In this document: positions 1-6,744 of the stretch, one piece after another
Layout: each line of letters starts with the position of its first letter
Numbering within the stretch: position 1 is the first letter of the stretch
Source: Bacillota bacterium
Lineage (GTDB): Bacteria; Bacillota; Clostridia; Lutisporales; Lutisporaceae
Reading direction: 5' to 3'
DNA: 10,021 nucleotides
NCBI GenBank assembly: GCA_023405875.1
Contig: JAEXXN010000238.1
Coordinates: forward strand, 1-10,021
Notes under the pieces: model-generated
The model's input: only the letters and a program-made list of their open reading frames with translations
Told to the model about the DNA's origin: nothing
The model's database searches: none
Made by a program: the position numbers and the translations under genes

Positions 1-526
1 CCTCTATAACGGCGCAGGCAGATGGGTGAAGACCGAGTGCCTCAGCTGACTTGATATAAATTTCCGGGTTGGGCTTGCTTTCGGTAAACATATCACCGCT
101 TAAAACAGAGCTGAAAAGCGGGGTCAAGCTGCATTCCGACAGGGCACGCTCTATCCGTTCAATTGACGATGACGATGCCAGCGCAGTTAAATAGCCTCTT
201 TGTTTTAAACCGGTTACTGCTTCCAAGGCGCCTTCGTTAAGCCACTCTAAGTAGCAGAACTCTTTTGATTTCGAAAACTCCCGGTAGGCCTTTTTAAAAA
301 ATTCAAAATCCCACCCCTTGGGATTGTAGTGCTTGAGGATATCCCAATTACCTGCCAGAGACCCTCCCACCGTTGCATTGAGCACATCCTCCGAAAGCTT
401 GATTTCATGAAGCTCATAAAAATCCTTCATGCGTTTGACATAAACCACCTCTGTATCAACCAGAACACCATCCAGATCAAATATAACCGCTTTGATTTGT
501 CCGTGAATTTCAACTTTATCTGCCAT
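1..526 (-). CDS. HAD-superfamily sugar phosphatase / beta-phosphoglucomutase-like protein (3' end missing)
   Basis: The frame runs off the window edge with 175 residues visible. The start at 526 is supported by GGAGGAC six to twelve bases upstream. HAD motif I is FDLDGVLVDTE at residues 16-26 (nucleophile Asp17, acid/base Asp19), a cap region follows, motif II is the ALASSSS stretch (Ser118 or so), motif III is Lys151 in ESKPNPEIY, and the window ends at AVIE just before the motif IV acidic residues. This is the HAD-IA pattern shared by beta-phosphoglucomutase and small phosphosugar phosphatases. It begins 26 bases after the nagA-like gene and is probably the last visible gene of the PTS operon. 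I infer that it dephosphorylates or interconverts a sugar phosphate made by the upstream genes, perhaps to relieve accumulation. The family cannot be resolved to one reaction from sequence alone. Confidence 0.85.
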   Translation of the reverse strand, partial: MADKVEIHGQIKAVIFDLDGVLVDTEVVYVKRMKDFYELHEIKLSEDVLNATVGGSLAGNWDILKHYNPKGWDFEFFKKAYREFSKSKEFCYLEWLNEGALEAVTGLKQRGYLTALASSSSIERIERALSECSLTPLFSSVLSGDMFTESKPNPEIYIKSAEALGLHPSACAVIE

Positions 527-552
527 TATTGTCCTCCATTTATCCAAGTCCT

Positions 553-1764
553 TTACAAAATACACTGATCCGGACTATTTGATTTTACAAAGTCAGGGTT
601 TATCAGCTGCTGCTTCTGTTCTTTACTATAAACCATTTTCCCGGCCATAAATGTACTGATTACATTAAACTCATCATCAATAACGACAAAATCTGCGTCC
701 TTTCCCGGTGCAACAGACCCCTTCTTATCAGAAAAGCCGTATTTGATGCAAGGGTTTAATGAAGCCATGGGCCATACCGACTCCAAGGGCATTTGAAGAT
801 TTTTGACAAGGTTTTTCATTCCATCCAGTACAGTTTTTGAGCTCCCATTGATTTTCCCGTCCTGGTCCAGAACACGGCCGTCGCTTTCTACCTTTACCGA
901 AGCCCCTCCCCAGTTATATGTGCAGGAATGAGAATCCAATCCCCCAAAGGGCGTCCCGTCAGAAATCATCATGATACGCTTATTATCCTTTACCCTCAAT
1001 ATCAATTCTAACATATCATTGCATATATGTATCCCATCGCAAATCAGTTCACAGGCTACTCTGTTATCCAGCAGGCATACCCCAAGAATGCCAACATCTC
1101 TATGATGTATTCCCGTCATGACATTTCCGAGATGTGTTGCAACAGTGATTCCGCTGTCAATTGCCTTCCGGGCCATCATAGCATTACAATTGCTGTGGGC
1201 TATGGCTGCAGTTATATTTTTCTTTATTAGATATTGTATTATCTTATCCGCACCCGGTATTTCAGGTGCTAATGCAAATAAGCACAGCTTCCCCTCCGAC
1301 TTCTCAATCATAGCTTCAACCAATTTTAAAGATACTTCAGGATAAGGACCGGGCTTACCCTTTTCCCCTGCTCTGTTCAAGTAGGGACCTTCTGAATGGA
1401 TACCTGCGATAGCAGCCCCTTCCGTTTTTTCACCGGCAACCTGAGCAAGCTCTTTAATGCCGTACCCATCCATAGCTGTCGGGAATACCATTGTAACTCC
1501 GTATGCCGGCAGCGCCTTAACATATCCCCTTATTTCTTCAAGGTAATCATTTGCAGCACTATATTTGATGGAATAGCCCATGATACCGTGATTGTGGGTG
1601 TCAAAAATCCCCGGAATTATGCTGTACCTCTCATAGTCTGTATAAGCTTCTGTTTGTGGAATTTCTTGATACACACCGCTGAAGCTTTCATTTTCCAATT
1701 TTAAAAAGCCGCTTTTGATGCCTTCTTCGCAGTAAATTTTTGATGATTTTATATATGTATGCAT
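553..1764 (-). CDS. nagA: NagA-type N-acetylglucosamine-6-phosphate deacetylase (403 aa)
   Basis: Metal-dependent amidohydrolase expected to remove acetate from an N-acetyl-hexosamine 6-phosphate in the cytoplasm. Visible motifs are THNH (His57, His59) after PGIFD, HSEGP with metal ligand Glu125, LAPE at 165-168, AHS (His190), THL (His211), HHRD at 220-223, DGIH at 243-246, and the catalytic Asp269 in ISDG. The C-terminal KGSVAPGKDADFVV segment is typical of the family. I chose the ATG at 1764, preceded by GGAGGG. A TTG at 1791 would add nine residues but has no properly spaced ribosome binding site. Length fits the family. The usual THLFNAM motif reads THLGNVM and the HxH reads HNH, so it is a divergent NagA and its substrate may not be GlcNAc-6-phosphate itself. 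It sits 75 bases after the SIS gene and 26 bases before the HAD gene. Confidence 0.88.
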   Translation of the reverse strand: MHTYIKSSKIYCEEGIKSGFLKLENESFSGVYQEIPQTEAYTDYERYSIIPGIFDTHNHGIMGYSIKYSAANDYLEEIRGYVKALPAYGVTMVFPTAMDGYGIKELAQVAGEKTEGAAIAGIHSEGPYLNRAGEKGKPGPYPEVSLKLVEAMIEKSEGKLCLFALAPEIPGADKIIQYLIKKNITAAIAHSNCNAMMARKAIDSGITVATHLGNVMTGIHHRDVGILGVCLLDNRVACELICDGIHICNDMLELILRVKDNKRIMMISDGTPFGGLDSHSCTYNWGGASVKVESDGRVLDQDGKINGSSKTVLDGMKNLVKNLQMPLESVWPMASLNPCIKYGFSDKKGSVAPGKDADFVVIDDEFNVISTFMAGKMVYSKEQKQQLINPDFVKSNSPDQCIL

Positions 1765-1802
1765 ATTCCCTCCACTATATTTAGATATCAACCTTCTGCA
1801 AG

Positions 1803-1838
1803 TTCAAAAGGGTTGTCCCCCCGGACAACCCTTTTGAA
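1803..1838 (-). promoter_or_regulatory. 16-bp perfect hairpin between the SIS gene and nagA
   Basis: Bases 1803-1818 and 1823-1838 are perfect reverse complements around a 4-base loop (CCCC on plus, GGGG on minus). The stem begins one base after the TAG stop of the SIS gene. On the minus strand it is followed by CTTGCAGAAGG rather than a run of T, so it is not a standard intrinsic terminator for this operon. An mRNA stability or processing element, or a partial terminator, is more likely. No promoter for nagA is evident downstream of it. Confidence 0.8.
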
Positions 1839-1839
1839 G

Positions 1840-2922
1840 CTATTTACTTCCCATCTTTTGATGAAATTTCGGATCGGCAGGTATATCCGGATTTATTCCC
1901 AATTCAATTGGCGCCAAAGCTGCAACTATTTGTAAAGGTATAATATATTCCCACACCGAAAAATAACAGTCGTCCACAAAATCAGCTATCAAATCGTTTT
2001 CCGAGGGGTTTTCAAACTCTCCCGAGGTACCGATGAAGTAATGGTTGGGAGTCATACCCGTCAATGTTTCTTTTAGCCTTAGCGCCCTATTTTTATACTC
2101 GCCTTTGGCTCCGATATAAAATATATGGCTGCCGGGGTTGATGGAATTATATATTCCATGGATAAACTCTTCCAGCTCATAGCCGCTGACCGCCTGCCGG
2201 ACCGTTTCCAATATCTTCAGCGCGCCTTCCAATGCATTGGCGTAATTCGCATCATAACCGATCACCAGGATCCGTTTTGCCGGAAGAAAATTTTCTTTTA
2301 TCCGGTGATACCATGCCGTTGAACTCTTTGCGATCTCCGAAAGGTTGCGCACAACCCGGTGCATCCTTGCCAAATACTCCTCTGCTTTTTCCTGGGTCAA
2401 AATCCCCTTTGCGAGAGCCAATTCAAGCCCGATCATCATCAAGGTGCATATTGTGCCCGAATATCCCTTAGTTTTGGCGCCACAAAATTCATCGCCTACC
2501 GATAAGCTCACAGAAATATCCGAGTGTTCAAAAACACGCGCTTCTTTATTTGCAGATATTGCCGCAGTATGAAGCCCCCTTTCCCTTGCAGAGTCCAGTC
2601 CGTGTACGGTGGAAAAGCTTTGTCCGCCCTGTGAAATACCAATAACCAATGTGTTTTTGTTAAATATTCTTTCCTGATTCTTAAAAATAATTGGATATTG
2701 AATAAACACTTTAATATCAAGTACTTCTTCAAGAAAGGCCTTCGCAGCTAAACCCGAATGGTAGCTTGTACCTGACCCGATCACATAAACCTGTTCAATA
2801 TCAGTATCCTTGTACTTTTCAACAATATCAGCCGTAATCTCTTTTCTGTTTGATATAATATGTTCCAATACTTCGGGGGTTTCAGTAATATACTCATACA
2901 TACGGGTTGTTGCTTGTTCCAT
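1840..2922 (-). CDS. Tandem SIS-domain sugar-phosphate isomerase/deaminase or deglycase (GlmS-isomerase-like, 360 aa)
   Basis: Two SIS domains without a glutaminase domain. The first contains the sugar-phosphate-binding motifs GSGTSYHSGL (49-58) and ISQGGQS (96-102). The second begins near residue 218 (ILVIGYDANYANA) and contains EEFIHG (251-256), the region that carries catalytic Glu and His in this family. The C-terminus has GINPDIP. Relatives include the isomerase half of GlmS, GlmS-type glucosamine-6-phosphate deaminases (NagB-II) and fructoselysine- or glucoselysine-6-phosphate deglycases. The adjacent NagA argues for deamination of an amino-sugar phosphate, while deglycases occur beside mannose-family PTS genes, so both remain open. 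The usual HGP is HGI here. The ATG at 2922 starts two bases after the IID stop and has no clear ribosome binding site, suggesting translational coupling. A start at 2976 would add 18 unlike residues inside the IID gene. Confidence 0.85.
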   Translation of the reverse strand: MEQATTRMYEYITETPEVLEHIISNRKEITADIVEKYKDTDIEQVYVIGSGTSYHSGLAAKAFLEEVLDIKVFIQYPIIFKNQERIFNKNTLVIGISQGGQSFSTVHGLDSARERGLHTAAISANKEARVFEHSDISVSLSVGDEFCGAKTKGYSGTICTLMMIGLELALAKGILTQEKAEEYLARMHRVVRNLSEIAKSSTAWYHRIKENFLPAKRILVIGYDANYANALEGALKILETVRQAVSGYELEEFIHGIYNSINPGSHIFYIGAKGEYKNRALRLKETLTGMTPNHYFIGTSGEFENPSENDLIADFVDDCYFSVWEYIIPLQIVAALAPIELGINPDIPADPKFHQKMGSK

Positions 2923-2924
2923 AA

Positions 2925-3770
2925 TTATAATATACCTATGACAGACCCAAGTATGCCGAATGCAATAATGCACCATAGCAAGGTCATTGTCTTGATCCCT
3001 TTCTTTAATAATAAGTAGATAACAAATGTGAAGCCCAGGGGGAGAATTCCCGTCAAGATCCCGTCAAAAATTGCCTGAAGCTCAATAGTGGCTTGTCCCA
3101 CAGTCAATACAAGCGGCGTTGTCAGTTTTATCAAGGTTGCTATCATTGAACCGACAACAATAAGTCCCAGTACATTGGCGCATTCTGTCAGGATACTGAA
3201 AAAACCCCCTTCAGATGCTGAAGCTAAAAAGCTGATCCCGCTTTTATATCCTATTTTTAATCCCTGATATCTGATGAGCAAGTGCGGAATATTATAAATC
3301 AGGAAAAATAAAATAGCGCCTAAGATACTTCCTTTCAACGCAAGACTCGCCCCTATGCCGGCACCTATAACCCGGAAGGAACCCCAGAAGAATGAATCGC
3401 CGATACCGGCCAAAGGCCCCATCAGTGCCGCTTTTATAGCGCTGATAGACTCTTCATTGAAGCTCTCACCGCTATCCTTCGCCTTCTTAAACTTTTCCTC
3501 CAGGGCTATGCACGCACCTGTAATAAAAGTCACTACTGCAGGAGTAGTGTTGAAGAAGGTCAAGTGCCGCTTTAATGCCTCAGCTGCCTCTTCTTTATTA
3601 GGGTATAGCCTCTTCAGCGCAGGAATCATTTGATATGCAAACCCGACATTCTGCATACGTTCGTAGCTGAAGCATGCCTGCAATGGAAAGGAACGCCAGA
3701 AGGTCTTTCTGAAGTCTTCTTTTGTTAATAGAGATTCTTCTTTCTTTTCTACTTCCTTGTTTATTGCCAT
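2925..3770 (-). CDS. PTS mannose-family permease, IID component (281 aa)
   Basis: Integral membrane subunit that, with IIC, forms the sugar channel of mannose/fructose/sorbose/N-acetylgalactosamine-type PTS permeases. The N-terminal part is the typical soluble IID region: LTKEDFRKTFWRSF near residue 15, then SYERMQNVGFAYQMIPAL, and HLTFFNTTP. The central MGPLAGIGDSFFWG and the hydrophobic segments from about residue 130 onward, with ALKGSILGAILFFLIYN, match the family. Length is normal. The ATG at 3770 overlaps the IIC stop by one base (TAATG) and is preceded by GGGAGGGGAG, so the two membrane subunits are translationally coupled. The SIS gene follows after two bases. The sequence does not decide which sugar is transported. 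Confidence 0.95.
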   Translation of the reverse strand: MAINKEVEKKEESLLTKEDFRKTFWRSFPLQACFSYERMQNVGFAYQMIPALKRLYPNKEEAAEALKRHLTFFNTTPAVVTFITGACIALEEKFKKAKDSGESFNEESISAIKAALMGPLAGIGDSFFWGSFRVIGAGIGASLALKGSILGAILFFLIYNIPHLLIRYQGLKIGYKSGISFLASASEGGFFSILTECANVLGLIVVGSMIATLIKLTTPLVLTVGQATIELQAIFDGILTGILPLGFTFVIYLLLKKGIKTMTLLWCIIAFGILGSVIGIL

Positions 3771-4552
3771 TATAACTCCCCTCCCAAGTCATCGGATTTT
3801 GCTGTAACAGCTACCGCTAAAGGCTTCGAAAGCATGTTCTGATAAAGCACATATGCAATGGTAGCACCAATAACTGCTGCTCCGACAGTGTTTACACCGA
3901 TCAGTGCAGTCAGAGCCCAACCGATAAACAGAAATGCCGCATTTTTCTTATTCAACAGGAGCTGCATCAAAATTGCTATACCAAGTGCCGGAAGCATACC
4001 GCTTGCGATCTTCAAGCCGGCCAGGACCTTTGCAGGTATCCATGCTATAAAGCTTGCAATTACTGCGGAGCCTAAAAGGTATCCGATAAAAACAACCAAG
4101 AAGGATGAAATGAAAAATAAAAATGCGCCTGACCATAGAGCTCTCTCGACACCTTTGAAATCTCCCTTTTCTGCGGCTTTATCCGCATTGTGCACAAATA
4201 TTGCGTTAATAGTTCTATCTAAGATACCTACACTTTGTCCCAGGGTTGCAATCGGTAATGCCAATGCAACAGCCGTACCGGTATCCAGGCCGGAGGCAAT
4301 GGCAAATGCTGTCGCTAAAATACCGCCGGATACAACATCAGGAGGTGTTGCTGCGCCGACACCCACAATTCCCATTAAAACCAGTTCAACAGAGCCGCCC
4401 ATGATAATTCCCATCTCGACATCGCCAAGAATCAAACCTACCAGAGGGCCGGTGATCAAGGGCCGGTCCAGCATCCACATGCCGTAAACACGACCATCCC
4501 AGATTACAAAACCTGCAAGCAATCCCAATAGTAATGCTTGTACTAATGTCAT
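3770..4552 (-). CDS. PTS mannose-family permease, IIC component (260 aa)
   Basis: Polytopic membrane subunit of the permease, hydrophobic over nearly its whole length. Family features visible are the N-terminal LLLGLLAGF, the ITGPLVGLILGDVEMGIIMG stretch around residues 33-52, then GVGAATPPD and SGGILATAFAI, all in the part conserved across mannose-type IIC proteins. A more polar loop (HNADKAAEKGDFKGVERAL) separates the two hydrophobic halves. The ATG at 4552 is preceded by AGGAG about ten bases upstream and lies 14 bases after the IIB stop. The last codons overlap the IID start. It is expected to act with IID in transporting the sugar while IIB phosphorylates it. Confidence 0.95.
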   Translation of the reverse strand: MTLVQALLLGLLAGFVIWDGRVYGMWMLDRPLITGPLVGLILGDVEMGIIMGGSVELVLMGIVGVGAATPPDVVSGGILATAFAIASGLDTGTAVALALPIATLGQSVGILDRTINAIFVHNADKAAEKGDFKGVERALWSGAFLFFISSFLVVFIGYLLGSAVIASFIAWIPAKVLAGLKIASGMLPALGIAILMQLLLNKKNAAFLFIGWALTALIGVNTVGAAVIGATIAYVLYQNMLSKPLAVAVTAKSDDLGGEL

Positions 4553-4566
4553 AAAATCATCACTCC

Positions 4567-5052
4567 TTACTTCTTATATTCATTTATAATTTCCTCATAG
4601 GTCATTTTTTTTGAAGTCGGAACTACATGCAAAGCAATTTCGATCCCGGATTTATTCATTCTGGATAAACATTCCATATCATTATCATCCATATGAACTG
4701 TAGTTGTGACTTTCTTTCTGCCTTCCCCGTTTCTTTGCCCCCCAACCATGACATACTTTATTTCTTTAGTCTGCCGGCAAAGGTATTCGGCATCACAGAT
4801 CGAGCCTGTAACTACCAGGATCTTTTTAGCCTCATGCTTCGGATTGTTGATTACCTCGGCAGCCCCTGCCAAAGATTTCATCGAGAGAAGTACATTGGGC
4901 GGTTTGGCGAGCTTGAATGCAAGCTGCATAGTTTCATCAGCGATCAGCTTATCATTAGCAATTATAATGGTATCGATTCCCAAATACGAGGTCCATGCAA
5001 CAGCTACTTGACCATGAAGCAGCCGGTCATCTACCCGCAAAGCTTTTATCAT
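4567..5052 (-). CDS. PTS mannose-family IIB component (161 aa)
   Basis: Cytoplasmic phosphocarrier that takes phosphate from IIA and passes it to the incoming sugar. The N-terminus has the signature RVDDRLLHGQV with the phosphorylated His13, followed by IIIANDKLI and the family segment ending AFKLAKPP. VMVGGQRN and the C-terminal part (PTSKKMTYEEII) also fit. Length is normal for the single-domain form. The start at 5052 has an excellent ribosome binding site, AAGGAGG, that overlaps the stop codon of the IIA gene 14 bases away, so translation is likely coupled to IIA. Confidence 0.95.
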   Translation of the reverse strand: MIKALRVDDRLLHGQVAVAWTSYLGIDTIIIANDKLIADETMQLAFKLAKPPNVLLSMKSLAGAAEVINNPKHEAKKILVVTGSICDAEYLCRQTKEIKYVMVGGQRNGEGRKKVTTTVHMDDNDMECLSRMNKSGIEIALHVVPTSKKMTYEEIINEYKK

Positions 5053-5066
5053 GCCTGCATACCTCC

Positions 5067-5504
5067 TTATAATTCATCTTCAGGATTATCAGAGTTCATA
5101 TTGACAGCTTCATTGACAAGATAAATAGCACATTTTGATGCTTCGATCGCCTGCTTGAGCTTTGCTGTATTTCCGGCGTCATCTGAGTCCAGGTCCAACG
5201 TTATAATTTCCAGTAACAGTCCCAGGTTCAAGCCTGAAATCAAGTATAAAAGCTTGCGGTCAGAAACGCATTTTATAGCTGCCTGTGTTGTACTGCCCCC
5301 GATTATGTCTGTCAGGATGACTGCAGGGTCATGGCAATCAAAGGCCGCTATCCTCTCTTCAATCATTGCTTGCACTTGAGAGATCGTTTCTTTATCAGTG
5401 ACACTTACAAGGGATATATTGCCTTGATCTCCAAGTATCAACTCGGCTGAACTCTTGATACCCACAGCAAACTCACCATGGGTTACCAAAATTATATTAT
5501 GCAT
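5067..5504 (-). CDS. PTS mannose-family IIA component (145 aa)
   Basis: Cytoplasmic phosphocarrier that receives phosphate from HPr. The N-terminus IILVTHGEFA places the active-site His at residue 9, and ILTDIIGGST (63-72) matches the conserved DxxGGS loop, although the usual Pro after GGS is Thr. I chose the ATG at 5504, preceded by AAGGGGGAATAGG. A start at 5534 would add ten residues (LYHIKRGNR) that overlap this ribosome binding site and do not look like IIA. It is the first gene of the operon, which continues through IIB, IIC, IID, SIS, nagA and the HAD gene. An unusually long, AT-rich leader of about 180 bases precedes it if the promoter near 5692-5700 is correct. Confidence 0.93.
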   Translation of the reverse strand: MHNIILVTHGEFAVGIKSSAELILGDQGNISLVSVTDKETISQVQAMIEERIAAFDCHDPAVILTDIIGGSTTQAAIKCVSDRKLLYLISGLNLGLLLEIITLDLDSDDAGNTAKLKQAIEASKCAIYLVNEAVNMNSDNPEDEL

Positions 5505-5691
5505 CCTATTCCCCCTTTTTATGTGATATAACATATTATTTCATGCAAATTCATATTCATTTCATAATATGTATATTCATTTATTTGTATATTATCATAT
5601 CATTACAAGCATTACAAGACTTTTATATATTTTCTGACTATTTTTTCTGTTTATACATTTTATATAAGCTGTACCAATGCAGTCATAGCCA

Positions 5692-5700
5692 ATTATAGCA
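5692..5700 (-). promoter_or_regulatory. Candidate extended -10 promoter of the permease operon
   Basis: On the minus strand bases 5700-5692 read TGCTATAAT, a perfect extended -10 (TGnTATAAT). No good -35 is visible upstream, which extended -10 promoters tolerate. Transcription would start near 5685, giving a leader of about 180 bases before the IIA start. The operator core at 5702-5711 directly abuts it, a position where a bound repressor would block RNA polymerase. Confidence 0.5.
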
Positions 5701-5711
5701 AGTATATACAT
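5701..5711. promoter_or_regulatory. Putative GntR operator next to the permease promoter
   Basis: AGTATATACAT differs by one base from the TGTATATACAT seen at the other three sites. It sits immediately upstream of the candidate extended -10. The palindromic core and its proximity to a HutC-type GntR gene suggest it is that regulator's operator. As I recall, related UTRA-domain regulators such as TreR use similar sequences. Confidence 0.5.
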
Positions 5712-5828
5712 ATATGCAGGTACGGCTTTGCAGGCTCCGATAATTACTGCCGCTTGAATATCAGCAATATTGATATTTGCTCCCGGATCAACATAAAATC
5801 ATGCTGATTTTCTATTTAGAAGGATTAT

Positions 5829-5840
5829 TTGTATATACAT
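5829..5840. promoter_or_regulatory. Putative GntR operator upstream of the regulator's own promoter
   Basis: TTGTATATACAT contains the 10-bp palindrome TGTATATACA (5830-5839). It lies about 20 bases upstream of the -35 box of the gntR promoter and about 129 bases from the other exact core in this region. It could serve autoregulation, or DNA looping with the 5701-5711 site. Confidence 0.55.
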
Positions 5841-5859
5841 TTTTGTAAATTAAAAGTGA

Positions 5860-5889
5860 TTGACATATATTATATTAACTGGATATAAT
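5860..5889 (+). promoter_or_regulatory. Sigma-A-type promoter of the GntR regulator gene
   Basis: TTGACA at 5860-5865 and TATAAT at 5884-5889 are both perfect consensus hexamers separated by 18 bases. Transcription would begin near 5896, about 40 bases before the ATG at 5938. The start codon is preceded by AGAAGGTG. Confidence 0.8.
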
Positions 5890-5937
5890 ATTTTATACTA
5901 AGATGTATAAGCATATTTTTCTGAAAGAAGGTGTCTT

Positions 5938-6672
5938 ATGGCACGGAAAATTGCTAGATATAACGAAATTGAAAATAACCTCATAAAAAAAATACAAAGC
6001 GGGGAATTGAAGGTCGGAGATCAGATCATGACAGAAAAGGAGCTTTGTGAAATTTACAAAGTCAGCCGTATGACTGTAACTAAAGCTCTTCAATCTCTGA
6101 CGACCAAGGGGTTTATCAAACGGATCGCAGGAAAGGGCAGTTTTGTCTGCGATTCCAATGTAAAAAAAATCTTTGGACATTCCCGAAGCTTTACTCAAGA
6201 TATATTATCCATAGGTCAGACACCCGGGGCAATCTTAGTAGAGTATAGAGTTTATAGAGGTGAAGAAATACCCGAAATCGCTCAAAAGCTTCGGATAAAT
6301 CCAAAAGGTTTTATTCACTTTTTTACCAGAATTCGTACGGCAGATGGTATAAAGATCGCATTAAGCCATACCTATATAAGCTGTGATATTGTTCCTGCTC
6401 TGAATATCAGCACTTTAGAAGGCTCCTTATATAAATACATACAGGATGAATTAGGGCTCTCACCCAAAGTAAGAGCTTATTCTGTAAATGCTACGCTTCC
6501 TACACCGGAACAAAAAAATCTTTTAGAGATCAATGACACTGCACTTCTTAAGGTCGTTCATCCTTCCTTCCTGGAGAGCGGGGAAATATTTGAGTATACA
6601 GAGACTTACTATGTCGGCAGCCGGTACACTTATTATTTGTACTCAGACAATTCAGATTTTTTTGCATTATAA
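5938..6672 (+). CDS. GntR-family (HutC/UTRA subfamily) transcriptional regulator (244 aa)
   Basis: The N-terminal winged helix-turn-helix is clear: YNEIENNLIKKIQSGEL, VGDQIMTEKELCEIYKVSRM with TVTKALQSL, and GFIKRIAGKGSFV, covering about residues 8-70. The rest, about residues 90-240, has the pattern of a UTRA ligand-binding domain, ending in FEYTETYYVGSRYTYYL. Members of this subfamily usually bind a phosphorylated sugar or amino sugar, which fits the operon alongside. It is the only plus-strand gene in the window. It is divergent from the permease operon and convergent with ptsI. The start is supported by AGAAGGTG. The likely effector is the phosphosugar made by the permease or a downstream intermediate, and the likely targets are the GTATATACAT sites in front of the permease operon, itself and ptsH. 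Confidence 0.93.
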   Translation: MARKIARYNEIENNLIKKIQSGELKVGDQIMTEKELCEIYKVSRMTVTKALQSLTTKGFIKRIAGKGSFVCDSNVKKIFGHSRSFTQDILSIGQTPGAILVEYRVYRGEEIPEIAQKLRINPKGFIHFFTRIRTADGIKIALSHTYISCDIVPALNISTLEGSLYKYIQDELGLSPKVRAYSVNATLPTPEQKNLLEINDTALLKVVHPSFLESGEIFEYTETYYVGSRYTYYLYSDNSDFFAL

Positions 6673-6716
6673 AAAGGCTTCTATTGATTCATTTTAACAA
6701 TCATAGAAGCCTTTTT
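6671..6716. terminator. Bidirectional intrinsic terminator between gntR and ptsI
   Basis: AAAAAGGCTTCTA at 6671-6683 pairs perfectly with TAGAAGCCTTTTT at 6704-6716, and the stem extends through GATT/AATC with one bulged T. The stem ends in A-tracts and T-tracts on both sides, so it can terminate transcripts of both convergent genes. It begins within the stop codon of gntR and lies about 30 bases beyond the ptsI stop. Confidence 0.92.
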
Positions 6717-6744
6717 ATAATTCATTCAGGCCAAGGGGTATCTT

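Larger units (their letters stand above)
5505..5937. other. Divergent AT-rich regulatory region between the permease operon and the GntR gene
   Basis: About 430 bases without a protein gene. It contains the plus-strand promoter of the regulator, a candidate minus-strand extended -10 promoter, two exact copies of the operator core GTATATACAT (5702-5711 and 5831-5840) and two one-mismatch copies of TGTATATACA (5570-5579 and 5648-5657). A tandem direct repeat CATTACAAG lies at 5601-5609 and 5610-5618 in the presumed leader. A short inverted repeat AATATCA/TGATATT is at 5757-5763 and 5771-5777. Some of these may be chance in such AT-rich DNA. Confidence 0.7.

Noticed and set aside
2920..2976. Upstream start of the SIS gene at 2976
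   Set aside because: It would lie inside the IID gene, and its 18 extra residues do not resemble SIS proteins. The ATG at 2922, two bases after the IID stop, is the better choice.
3858..4487. 209-codon open frame on the plus strand opposite the IIC gene
   Set aside because: It is the antisense shadow of a strongly conserved membrane protein gene, has a low-complexity Pro/Ala/Ile composition, and has no family motif.
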